Shown one piece after another: positions 53,078-64,000 of a stretch of DNA of 64,000 nucleotides. How positions within the stretch are numbered: position 1 is the first letter of the stretch; the number at the start of each line of letters is the position of its first letter. The position numbers and the translations under genes are program-made. The stretch comes from Anastatus disparis (Eukaryota > Arthropoda > Insecta > Hymenoptera > Eupelmidae). The notes under the pieces were generated by a model. It ran no database searches and was not told where the DNA came from. It worked only from the letters and a program-made list of their open reading frames with translations. The DNA is taken from contig JAFFSR010000251.1 of the NCBI GenBank assembly GCA_017163975.1, positions 7,316,001 to 7,380,000 of the forward strand, in the 5' to 3' direction.

Positions 53078-55591
53078 TTTTCTAATCATTCCTTTAATAA
53101 TAACAAACATAAGTAGTTGAAAAATGGATGAAAATAACATTTACTAAAATGCAAATTTACTTTCGAAAACTATTTGATGATGCTGATAATTATGACGAGT
53201 CTGTTGGAAATAATAAATTTAGTTATCATTTCGACATAAAATCTTATGATTATTTATACAGCTTTTCATCTGATGGTAAATATTAGTGATAATGAAAATG
53301 AAGATAAACTTGTTTACAGCATCTCAAGAGGAGTCATATTTACTTTCGATTAATTATATCCTTAGCATAAGAACGGTTAGCAAAAAAATAATCTTTACAG
53401 TTTATAACGTTTTATCTGAAATACGAGTAATAAATATGTCATAGTAAGTAGCATTTTAAACATTTTTTTGAATAATTTTAACAAATCACAAAAGGGTCAT
53501 CCTTTTATATGTTCGGACTTTACCAAATATAATATTTTATATATCTAAATTGAATTTTGTATAAGTTGAGATATGAATATTATTCCAGCAAAAAAATAAG
53601 AAAATAAATATAATAATAAGTATCCAGTTTACAAAACATTCGTGATCCTTGTAAATATTAATATTTCATTATCGCAACATCAAAGTATTAGTCGAAAAAT
53701 TATTTTTACATTGGATTTTTATGGTTGCGCATGAGAAAAAAGACTAATAAAACAGTGATCAACGTGAATAACACTCCCTTCAGCCAACAAATCGTCAAGC
53801 CAAGTTTATCTGTAGAATATAAACGGTTAAGGATAAAAAAAAAGTCATCTATAGGGATTTTGGGTATAGATAACGTTAGAATTTCTGACGCGATGTTACG
53901 ATCATCATGGTTGAAACGATCTTGCTAATCCGGCAATTACTTTTCGCTCTCCTTCCGCTTGCCGAAGCTTGTCGGTTTGACAATAGCTCACGTACTTCCT
54001 TTTTTTTTCTTTCTTTATCTCTCTCTTTTTTCTTTCTTTTTTCTTTCCCTTAACCCCTCATTGATGACGAACTTCGATGCGATGCGCATATGTTTATAAG
54101 GAAGAAGTTTTTCTTCATTCCAGAATACGAGAGGAGAGGGGAAAACGAATCTGTCTATATAAGCAGCTGTTTGCCGTATACACAAGCCTTATAAGTAATA
54201 ATTTAAGATTACTCTATATGGAACTTACTTGAAATAACTTACTTCGTCTTTTTACCACAATGGGGGTACTATAAAATCTATTTTTAAGATGGATTACGTG
54301 CTTGATATGTTGTATTCTTGATGTCAAAATACTTTGGATACGTTTAATATAGATTCTTATAAACTGAAAAAATTTAATTATTTAAGATAAAATCAAAAGA
54401 CCCATAATACAAAATTTTTAAAAATTAATGTATTTATAAAATCTTATAAGTAAATATTTTAAATATTATGGTAAATTTATTATTAAAATAATAATAAAAA
54501 GAAAAAAATCTTAGGAAAAGTAATTATTTTGAAAAGAATAAAAAGCAATTATTTATAAAAAGAAATTATTATAATACGACAAAAAATAATCATTAAAACA
54601 AAAAATTATTTGATTCTGAAAGTTAATCTCTCAAAAAATATATACTCCTATTCCTGTCTCGTATGGAGGAAAAAAAAAGAAAATTAACCTCATTAGATTA
54701 AGAATCAGACAATATTACTGAAGCTTAGAGAATGCCTTTTTAGAATTCGTCTCGTATCACCTACACATAACTGGAACAAAAGCTTCCAATTCAATATTTT
54801 TTTTTCTGTCTCCGGTCTTATTTTCCCTCTTCCTCAAAAAAAAAAACATTTTCATTCAAGCTTAGTATATCCCAGGCTTCTCAATAATTCTTCGTGGAAA
54901 AATCTCAGCTAGAAAAGTTATGAGAACGCGCTTAGACTCTTTAGTAGAGCATCGTAACCAAAGAAAATAATGAGTAAGAGAGAGATAGAGACATTTACGC
55001 ACACACAACGCGTATATGCATAAAAGTAATTATCGGAAATACTTCATTTCACAGCCTGGTATATGGAACGACGTTATATGATGCAAGGAAAACGTGCATA
55101 AAAAATGTGGAAAAAAAAGTCGAGCTACGCTTACGAAAAAGGAAAAAAAAATAGCGAGAAGCTCACTCTCGTTAGGCACATACGTATATGTGTTAGTAGT
55201 ATTGGAATAATAAAAGCCAACATTACAATAGATGTGCGGTAGAGCTTTTCACGCTTTAACCGTTAATTATTTTGTGAATTCAACAAGGTTCGTTAGTACA
55301 ATTTAAACTAGCGCGTTATATATGTATACATATATATGTGTAAGCGTAATGTTTTTCGATCAAGTATAAGCAAGTGTTTATTATTATACCACTGAACGAG
55401 TTATACCTCAACCCAATATGTATGTATAGGTACATAGACAAGAGAGAAAGAGAGAAGCAAGAGAGAGAGAGGAAGTAGCGCGCAAGCATGAGCTTACATA
55501 GCTCTAACCGATACTAATTTCACAAGAGCGAGTTATGGCTGCTATTACATACCTTTAGCTAAGGGGGTAATTCCAAGCACGAAGCTTCGCT

Positions 55592-55620
55592 TGCTGCTGC
55601 TGCTGCCTGCCTGCCTGCCT
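55592..55620 (+). repeat. (TGC)n-(CCTG)n compound repeat
   Basis: Five TGC/CTG units run into four CTGC units. It sits in one of the less AT-rich parts of the intron. Confidence 0.92.
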
Positions 55621-57331
55621 CCATACAGCCAATGTTCTCTTACTCCCTTACTCTTGCTAGCACCACCAGCGTTATCGACGGCTTCTGATTTAGTATGGCA
55701 ATAAACGAGACGTTAATTACGACGACGTTTCTCTTATGCTCGCTTTCTATCTCCCTCTCACTCGTTCGTTCTCTTCCTCTCACCTTTTCGGACAACCAAA
55801 TGAGTGAGTAAACGCATTTGCGAATGCTATTGAGGAAGAAAGAGAATGCAAGAAGATATCTCTTTGGTAGTCGATACAATGTCGTACTTTTGTGAGAACC
55901 ATGTTTCAGATATTATGGTGAAAAATTTAAACGATTAGATTCGTATAACCTTTCGTAAATCATTTTTTTCTTCATTTTTAATTATAGTATGGTTATGAAG
56001 ATTGATTATAATGAGCTCAAGCGAATAAATAACAAGTAATAAATAACTTAAATAAATAACAATAAATATTAACACTTTTAAGCAAAAATTATAAAGTGAC
56101 GAATAGCCCACTGAGACTCCTAAAAGGATCAATATATTTTATAGACACACATATTTATATATAAGCATACTTATAAAAAACAATATCTATTAAATTAAAC
56201 GTTAAACTAAAAAATAATTTTAAATTCTTCCAATTTTGGAAAACGAATTCTAAAAAATTTTATCGTGTTTATGTTTAGTTATAGTTTTAATAAAAAAAAA
56301 CTGATTGTTTTATATTTAGAATCATTTAGCACTTCTAAAAATAAATGAAAATTTCTTATTTATACTTTTAATAAGTTTTATTTCTGATTTTTTTTCTTAA
56401 TATCATAATGGGAAAGGTAAAAATAGTCTCTTTTATTATATTATTGATTCCATTTTTATCATTTTTTATAATTAAAAAAACAGATAATAATTTAGATTTT
56501 TTTTATCAATGTAACAATAAAAAGTTATTGATTTCTAAAAGATAATATAATTATTATCTAAATTTGTACCTATTCAGCCAAAATACCATAAAATATGAAT
56601 AATCTTAATAAAAATAAAATATAATAAATATAAAATTTTAATTAAAATAATGTTTTTGTATGTACAAATGTCATCAGCTACTTTTTCATTGTTATTCAAT
56701 TCGTAAAATTGAATTTTAATCTGTATTATATTCGCATACATCGTTAAATTAATTAAGATAAACAAATATTATAAAAGCATACCACTTTTACAATTAATTT
56801 TAATAAAACACCTATGTAACATTTAGGAAGATAAAATGTTAGTAATGGTGGTTGCGTCTGCGTTAGTGGTGAAAAAAAAATTAATTAAAGCAACATTTTT
56901 GTTTGTCCTTTGCTTAGAGTTTGTTATTAAATTTTATTAAAAAAAATAATTCATAAAAAAGTTTTGTAAAATTATAATTAGAGTAAATTAATCTCAATTA
57001 ATTTTATCAAAGCATATACAACCTGAGGTCACAAAATTTTGAATAATGTAATTTATGAAAAATTCAAAAATTTTGTACTTTTATTTATTATAATAAGTAA
57101 AAATTTTTATATATCTTTTAAATTGCAGAAATTTATTGTAAATTTTCTTTCTAGAAAAATGTTATTTTAATTTTTAATTATAACAATCTCCAAGTTTTAT
57201 TAAATTTTTTTTTCATTTATAAATTTTATTTTAAACCTTAAATTAAATTTTCACAAAATAATTCATTATGTAAAATTGATTTTGTAAAACACGTGATGTA
57301 TGAGTTCAGAAATTATTATCTTTTATTTTAT

Positions 57332-57513
57332 TTAACTTCGCTGTATTTATGTTAATTGCAATGCTAATTAGCGATGGAGGTTTTCAATGTGTTAGTGAAC
57401 TTCAGCACATGTAAACGTACAGTGGTGCTTGTATAAATCAGCTGAGTGCGGGATTCGAACTCGGGTCCTCGAGATTATGAATCCATTGCTCTGCTGACTG
57501 AACCACTGAGATT
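57332..57513 (-). mobile_element. tRNA-derived SINE, copy 5
   Basis: A diverged copy: B box GATTCGAACTCGGG is intact on +, and the A box region reads GCTCTGCTGACTGAACCACTGAG. The body has a small deletion (ATGTTAATTGCAATGC where others read ATGCTATCATTGCGATGC). TTCAGAAATTATTAT before the T-rich tail resembles TTTCAGTTATTGTAT after the head, a possible degraded target-site duplication. Confidence 0.8.
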
Positions 57514-60500
57514 TCAGTTATTGTATTTAAATGAATGAAATTTAATAAAGAATTATCTTGATTATAATATTAGTAACCATTTTTTAAAAGTTGCTGATAT
57601 TAGACAAGACTAATTTTGAATTTACTCAGTTACCTCTTAGACTACAGTATTCATAGAATCATATAAATCTTATAAATTCTTAAATTTCTCAATTCTTTTC
57701 AACAATTTTATAAGTTAGTGCCCAAACGATCTTGAAGTTCACATTAAAAATCAAGATGCTTCATCAAGCATTTAATTTAATTTTCTACATCTCTGTTGAA
57801 AAAAATGTTTATTAAAAATACATAAAGTTATTGATGGAGCCCGCTATTTATAAGATATCCTACATATCGTACCGACCTAATTAGGAAAATCAATACAACG
57901 AGACATGATAATAGCAATAACAATAATGAATATACATCAAATGTTTATAAAATTATGTTTAAAAGCCATCATATCATTCGAGAAACGATATGTGCTCGAT
58001 ACAAAACAATCTTTTCCTTTCCTCTTAGAACTATTGAACAAACTCGGTCAACGTATGAAATACTTTATCAAAGTCATTGACGTAACGAATGACAAGTAAT
58101 GTACACTTGAATTACTTTCCTATTTGATATTATAGAGATATCATGCGAATGTACATACATTTGTTGATGTTATTATTGTTATTGCAGTTCATGAGAAAAC
58201 AGCGCTAACAAAGCTTGAGATTTATACAGAGAAAGTATAGTATGTCATAGAGAAATAGGAATTTTTAAGAAATATATATAATAAGTGTAAAGTTTATTTT
58301 ATATTTTTTATAATTATAGTTATTTAAAATGTTAAATGAATTATTAAATATCGGCGTGAAGTAATTTAGAATAATTGAATGTTAGTCCTGAAAAATAAAT
58401 CTAAATTTAAACGAGAATAATAATAGATAATGAGTGTATTTAATTATGTCAGTCTAGACTGAAGAAAATTGTACAGAATGTAAAAAAAATTATTTGGTGG
58501 TTAATATTTAAAATGTTCTTAAATTTTTACACATTTGGCGTAAATTAAATATTTTAAAACAAAAAGAAATCAAGGATTTATTACATAAATACTAGAAATT
58601 TGAATTTTTTAAATTTTTAAAAAAATTTAATTTACTTTGAGGATTATATTTTAATGCATAAGAATGATTATAAAGAATTTTTCCAACTAAGATAATCAAT
58701 TCCACTTTAAGATATGACAAACCATCCTAAATATTAGTTTGAATAATCGATTTTCAAATTTTATTCCGTCTTCAATCGTATGTAACTGTTGAGTAGGCTC
58801 TGACCTTTGGGAGGTCATAAATCGAAGCTTTTTTCTTGGTTTATTTGAAGACCTTTCTAAATTTTATGGTTGCCAAAATAAATTAAAAGTTACACACGAA
58901 CTTTTTAATAAATTTTTGAAATCACGATTTTAAAGAGAAAAAGGATTCAATGATGAATTTCTATGTATTTTTATACACCAGAAAATAATCCTCAAAGTTT
59001 CATTTAAATCCGTGATCTCAATTCCATGATTTCTCTTTGTTGATACAGTTGTTTAATGATATCCAAATAAATATTTTCAATTATCGACCAAATTTCTAAT
59101 CTTAACTTTGCTATGATTATCATGTATTTGTATCAGATGATAGGAATTCGAACAAAATATTGATAAAGTAGAGCAATTATGAAATTCAACGATCCAGTTT
59201 GATTGTTCTGTTTTGTTTTAATTTTATTCATTCATTCTTGCAATCGATAAAAAAAATCATCAATCTATTGCGCAACAAAATTTTCAATGAAAACTTTATT
59301 GCATGATAAAATTATATTCTTTTGTATTCAATACCTAAAACTAAAATAAAAAAGGTAGTCAAAGTTATTTATATAACATGTTTAACTTGCATTTGTACAT
59401 GTATATTTTTGTTTAACTAAATTACAACTCAAGAATTCTTTTTTTCTTTTTGAAAATATTAATAGAAAATGAGTATAAACATACCAACTCGGCATTAAAG
59501 TTACGCTATCAAAGAAGAGTTTTAAGCACCCCTATGAGTTTCCATTTTCTTCGAAACTTTAATAATTATAAAGATTTTGAATTTTGGGACATACTTACAC
59601 ATATAGATTACTTTTACCACTTTAGAGAATTTCCATGGAGAACAATTATTTATACGATACTTCAAACCCCTTGATGACAAGGGAAAACTTTGACCGATAA
59701 GTCGATTAAGCAAATTGCCAATTAATAGTTTGATTTAATAAAAGAGTCTCGAGCGACACATCGTTAAAGTATTTTCCATTCAGTAAATGTTAAGAGAGAA
59801 AGAGAGAGAAAGAAAAAGAAGAGGATGATATGTTTGAAGTGGAATCGATCTTTTTTTTTCAGTATAAGTTAACTGTATTTTTAATTGCATCGACGTCGCG
59901 ACGATAAATAATGAAAAATGCAGCTGCGTTCTATATAGTTTTTTTCTGTATATACACAATGTATAAAACAAGATCTCTCTTTTCCCACTGAATTGTTAAA
60001 AGCTCGAGAGTGATATCACATTCTACTACGACTTTTTTTTGTCATTCTATAATGTATGATCCAGTACATCGTGATTTTGTGACAGAACTTAGAATGAGTG
60101 TACTAAAATTTTCAAAGAGCCGAAAAAATTTTTAAATTCAAGAAAGATTTTCTTTTTATTTGCATGATAAAGAATTGAATTAAAAAATACATCAAAATGA
60201 AAAGATAATGTCCAACGGGTAAGAAAATTAAAAAAAAAACAAAGTAATTACCGATTGAAATTTTTTCTTTTCACTACTAGGTACAACCTTACTTTAAAAT
60301 TCTAGTTCGATTCAATTGAGGAAAGACATGGACGGAGTAAAAAAAGAATTAAATGAAAAAAAAAAGAATTTGAAAGAAAAATTTGATCTTTATTCGGTTT
60401 AATATTTGCCGCAGGTGAAGAGTTTTCGAGAATAATTTCTTTGCGCCAATTTCCACCTGAAATTTCGTATTGATCGCTCCAAAAACTGAATTGTACTCGA

Positions 60501-60684
60501 ACTATAATAATAAAAATATTTGAATCATAAAAACTTGGCATGTAATCTTCGGTTCTAAAACAGAAGTATGATGTGAAAGTTTCTCTGCTTTTTTTATCAC
60601 ATTTAGATTTCAACTTTGCTTAAAAAAAAAAGTGTCTGACTTTTATAAATTCATTTTTGAATTTGTGAAAAAGATATATATGTA
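57514..60684. other. Intron sequence between SINE copy 5 and the 1.1-kb element
   Basis: Short ATG frames (57905-58099 and part of 59450-59674, both +) have fairly mixed composition but no recognisable domain or splice context. Nothing else stands out. Confidence 0.5.
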
Positions 60685-60686
60685 TA

Positions 60687-61786
60687 CCCTGGTAGAATCT
60701 GATTCCATTTCCAAGCTATTTCTTAGTCATTTAAACTGCGCATATGCTAGAAACAAGCTTGTTTTAATTCCCAGTTCTTAGCTATCGATGTAACGCTTTT
60801 TTTCCCACTTTACCGACATTTACTGGATTGCAAATTCTTAGATAGTTAAAAGGTATTAATTCACCATTAAACTTGGCTAGAAATAAAATAAGTTTGAGAC
60901 AATATTAAAATAACCTGCGAAATAATATTAATCTCTTATACTATATTATAACCTCTAAATACGGTGAAGAGACAAGTAACAACAAAAAAGACGCAAAGAG
61001 ACATGCATATACGATATTTTTGAAACGCACAATAAATACCGAATCGTGTTTTGACGTGCAGAAAATCTTTCGGTATATCACATGCTTGCCGTATGAAGTA
61101 AGCAGTACACATGTATGGTTTCCGTGTTTATGAAGCGAAGGCATCACTTTTTACAGTGCAGTGCGCATCATATTTGTTGATACCGAATTGTGTTTGTGCA
61201 GAAAGTTTTTCGGTATATCACGCGCTTACCGTACGAAGACAAGCAGTACACATTATGTATAATTTCCGTGTTTATGAAGCAAAGACATCACTTTTCATAG
61301 TGCGGTGCGTATCACATTTGTTGAGAAAAAACTATCTCCGTATGTTTGAAGCAGTTGTAAAGTGAATATTTAATGAAATAGTTTTAGAAACAATGTTTGC
61401 ATGTCATCTTTAGATATTTTAACGATACTTATGAACTTATTTAGCACTCGTTTTATTTAATTCTAATACTACGTAATACTTAATTATTACTTTTTAAAAT
61501 TTGTTTAAATAAAAAAAAAACATTTATAACACTTATTTTTAATATGCCAAAGTGCAAATTTTCGACTTAAATAAACAAATTATCACTTTTTATAGGTTAG
61601 AAATATACGTTAATCACGATCTTTTCACATCCCGACAGAGTATAATCGTCACAATATTTTTTTGACATAAGAATTAGTTAATTCTTTGATAGTTTTCAGA
61701 TATTTAAAATATAAACATTTTTGCCCATTTTTAATTCCTATTTCCTAGTTTCGAGTCCATTTAAAATGTTTCAAATTCTACCAGGG
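60687..61786. mobile_element. TA-flanked 1.1-kb inverted-repeat element
   Basis: Ends read inward as CCCTGGTAGAATCTGA (left) and CCCTGGTAGAATTTGA (right), 15 of 16 matching, each abutting TA (60685-60686 and 61787-61788). Just inside, both ends carry similar direct-oriented pieces, CTATTTCTTAGT (60716) and CTATTTCCTAGT (61738), and TTTTAATTCC recurs near both. The interior holds a two-unit tandem duplication and no transposase-like frame. The TA flanks suggest a Tc1/mariner-like or other TA-specific family, but the terminus was not matched to a named family. Confidence 0.6.
61036..61324 (+). repeat. Two-unit tandem duplication, 144-bp period
   Basis: Unit 1 begins ATACCGAATCGTG at 61036 and unit 2 begins ATACCGAATTGTG at 61180. 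Shared blocks include TTCGGTATATCAC, AAGCAGTACACAT, TTTCCGTGTTTATGAAGC and CATCACTTTT. An open frame at 61111-61365 spans it with an internal peptide repeat, but the units differ at many amino-acid-changing sites and unit 1 is frameshifted, so it is not treated as coding. Confidence 0.85.
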
Positions 61787-61788
61787 TA

Positions 61789-63354
61789 GAGAAGCAAATA
61801 AAAATTTCTATTTTAAATGTTCGTAGAAAAACGTTAAAATGTGTATGACGCAAAAAATTAAAATGAAATAAACTTTGATGGTTTAACGCAAAAAAAAACT
61901 TGAAAAAAAGCTTTTATCAAGTTAAATTTAAATGTTAAAACAATAAAAAAATAGCTGATGCAAAAAAAAAAATTTTTTTGACGTTTAAATAAAAAAATAT
62001 AAAACTGAAAAAATAAAATTAAAAAAATAAAATTTTATCCGTAACTTTATTTTTGCAATGCTTAAACAAAAATGTAACTCCACCGAAACTTTGTTCTACA
62101 TTTTACAAAAATAAACAAAATCATCAAAATACTAAAGAAAACTCGACAGAATCACCTTAACAACCGGTTACTTGTTACCACAAATTTCCTGTCCCTTGTA
62201 ATTCCCTGTCTTTTATCTTAACAATCGACATTGCCTGTTTTCATTCAAATGCTCTACTTCAAAACTAAGCGCATTGTACTTAAGTAAACATCTTAATCAC
62301 CCTATACCATCAGTACCTTAAGAAGTCCTCTTTATATTTCTTGTCTCAAGGATTATTCAATTTCCCAAAAGCTTTTTGTTTTAAAGGTATTACTTAAAGA
62401 CTCACTTAACTGATCACTTTGTAATATTTGTAACATTTATGCTTATAAATAATAAAAAGCATATAAAATTTTCCAAAATTTTTATGCTTTCTAAAAAAAA
62501 AAGGTATTACTAAAAGTAAATAATAAAAATTGAAAAATCAAGTCAAAGGTTAATAATAACTGTGATTTAACTCCTTTTAGTGTATACATATAGTTTCAGA
62601 TAGTATGGGTCACTTGATTACTTGAAGATCTTAGGTACTTTCTTCCCACGCTACCTAAAAGTAAATACAAGATACTGATCACGTTCACTGCAATTCCGAT
62701 ATAGCTATCTATCAGCTTCTTGTTACAAGAAGCACTGTGTGGGTAGTTTTAGTTTATATACATCAAACAAGACTTGTCTTACTTCGTCACGCCACTCTCT
62801 TAGCTTCCCGTTTTTCTGATTCGACGTTGTTGAATTTTAAACCATGACGAATCTTTTTCTTCGCGAATAATCCCGATCTTTTTTTAACTATATTTTCATA
62901 TAAAGCTTGTATTACTGAATAGCGTGTAGTCGGTAAATGATAAATGGCTTATTTTTATTGGGCCAAGGTAATTCCAGAATTTTTATTAACTTATTAATTA
63001 TTGTTTATTTTCCCGTCAGACAGTCAGTTTTGATTAATTCAGTGGGTCATAATTTTTTATTTTATTTTTAACTCTATATTCCCCCTTTTTTCATAATAAC
63101 AAAAATACCGAAATTGATTGCTGTATAGAATATTTCATCGAATCAATTAAATCTTTATGACGTATTACGTTTTTCATACAAGTGAAAAATTATTTAAATA
63201 TTAAATTTGGTATTATAGATTTTTTTATTTTCATATCACAAGCTGATGTTTTTATTTAATGACTGAGGCTAATCGCATAATACTTTGCTGAATTTCAAAA
63301 TTTTTGCAAAAAATATGAAGTTGTCAAAATGTAAGAACTTTTTTATTTATTTAT
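61789..63354. other. Intron sequence between the 1.1-kb element and SINE copy 6
   Basis: A-rich runs at 61.85-62.03 kb and a slightly less AT-rich part at 62.60-62.85 kb. No feature recognised. Confidence 0.5.
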
Positions 63355-63539
63355 TTAACTTCGCTGTATTTATGCTATCATTACGATGCTTATTAGCGAC
63401 GGAGGTTTTCAGTCTGTTTGTAAACAAAGCACATGTAACTTACAGTGGTGCTTATATCAATTGGCAAAGAGCGGGATTTGAACTCGAGATCTCGAGATTA
63501 TAAATCTATCACTCTACCGAGTGAGCCGCTGACGACCTC
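63355..63539 (-). mobile_element. tRNA-derived SINE, copy 6
   Basis: Full-length copy in antisense orientation to the gene. + strand order: T-rich tail (TTTATTTATTTATTTAACTTCG), body, degenerate B box (GATTTGAACTCGAG), TTATAAA at the anticodon loop, and A box complement CTCTACCGAGTGAGCC. It shares TAACTTCGCTG and GGAGGTTTTCA with copy 5, so these two may form a subfamily. Confidence 0.83.
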
Positions 63540-64000
63540 CTCAACATTTAGTATTTAATATGTATTACATTGAATATTGGATACAAAATAAAAATATAAA
63601 AAATTTATGATTTTATATATTTTAATTTCAAGCATTAACCTCGTTACCTTCGTGATAAAATTTTGATATTATTTCTGAATAATATTGATATTTTAGCGAT
63701 GTATTTAGTAAATTATTCAACGCTCAAATAATGTGATATTTAAAATTATAAACTAAAATTATTTTCATTTATTTTTTTTTTTTTCAAAAGTTAAAACATG
63801 AAATTTTTTTTTGATTAAGAATATTAAGTTTTAAAATGTTATGTTCTTGAAATATTAAAATTAAATTTTTTTTTATACAGAATAAATTGAAAAGTTATTT
63901 ATATATTAGTTCTAATTATTAGTTTCAAAATCATCAGTTTTCTTAGCAATCGCATGTATTTTACAATTTTCATGGAATTATATTATTTTTTTCATTCGGA

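Larger units (their letters stand above)
49100..57331. other. Intron sequence between SINE copies 4 and 5
   Basis: Mainly AT-rich. Less AT-rich, GA/CT-containing pockets lie at 51.43-51.80, 52.55-52.86, 53.93-54.20 and 54.95-55.87 kb. Two short acidic frames overlap at 53151-53357. No second Ig exon was found. Confidence 0.5.
47142..64000 (+). other. Downstream intron of the Kirre/Rst-like gene (3' end outside the window)
   Basis: No further Ig-type exon (a segment with a Tyr-x-Cys F-strand motif between splice sites) was found by eye after the donor at 47136, so the intron is inferred to exceed 16.8 kb. It contains three SINE copies in antisense orientation and one TIR-bounded element. A very short exon could have been missed. 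Confidence 0.55.

Noticed and set aside
53725..53928. 67-codon + strand frame
   Set aside because: Starts at TTG, Lys-rich, no similarity recognised.
57905..58099. 64-codon ATG frame with mixed composition
   Set aside because: No recognisable domain, no splice or promoter context, and length is expected by chance in 64 kb.
1..64000. CRISPR arrays, operons, prokaryotic genes or a multi-gene defence-like system
   Set aside because: No regularly spaced identical repeats with unique spacers and no prokaryotic-style gene layout; the DNA is eukaryotic and nearly gene-free.

Overview
The window is AT-rich (roughly 70-75% A+T by eye), gene-poor eukaryotic DNA, almost certainly from an insect. It has long poly-A/poly-T runs, many AT, CT/GA and AC microsatellites, spliceosomal introns, tRNA-derived SINEs and small inverted-repeat transposons. 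The only protein-coding sequence I can support is one exon on the + strand at 46807-47135. It encodes a signal-peptide core followed by the first half of an immunoglobulin domain that closely resembles the N-terminus of the insect Kirre/Roughest (Neph1-type, IRM) adhesion proteins. The order is not certain; Hymenoptera is a guess from general texture only.

Layout. 1-46806 is upstream noncoding DNA: a long 5' intron and/or intergenic sequence, since the exon opens in mid-codon and its start codon must lie further upstream. It holds microsatellites, a pyrimidine/purine-rich stretch around 27.2-29.0 kb, a non-LTR reverse-transcriptase fossil (37.47-37.80 kb, - strand), a Tc1/mariner-type MITE (42.24-42.64 kb), a long-arm foldback element (18.94-19.46 kb) with a diverged relative near 11.3-11.7 kb, and three SINE copies (22.6, 43.7 and 44.7 kb). 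47136-64000 is read as the next intron. It holds three more SINE copies (48.9, 57.3 and 63.4 kb), all antisense to the gene, and a 1.1-kb element bounded by TA and 16-bp inverted repeats (60.69-61.79 kb) with an internal 144-bp tandem duplication.

The mobile elements are all short, non-autonomous or decayed. The SINE copies share a tRNA-like head with recognisable A and B boxes, a conserved body of about 100 bp, and an A-rich tail. Several short perfect palindromes and hairpins stand apart from the simple repeats. The most structured is at 21350-21418 (16-bp perfect stem with a 6-nt loop), which merits a small-RNA check.

The other long reading frames are mostly products of low-complexity sequence or of SINE copies and are not annotated as genes. 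I see no CRISPR array, rRNA or intact tRNA gene, and no convincing new multi-gene system. The most unusual items are the paired or bounded repeat elements and the isolated hairpins.
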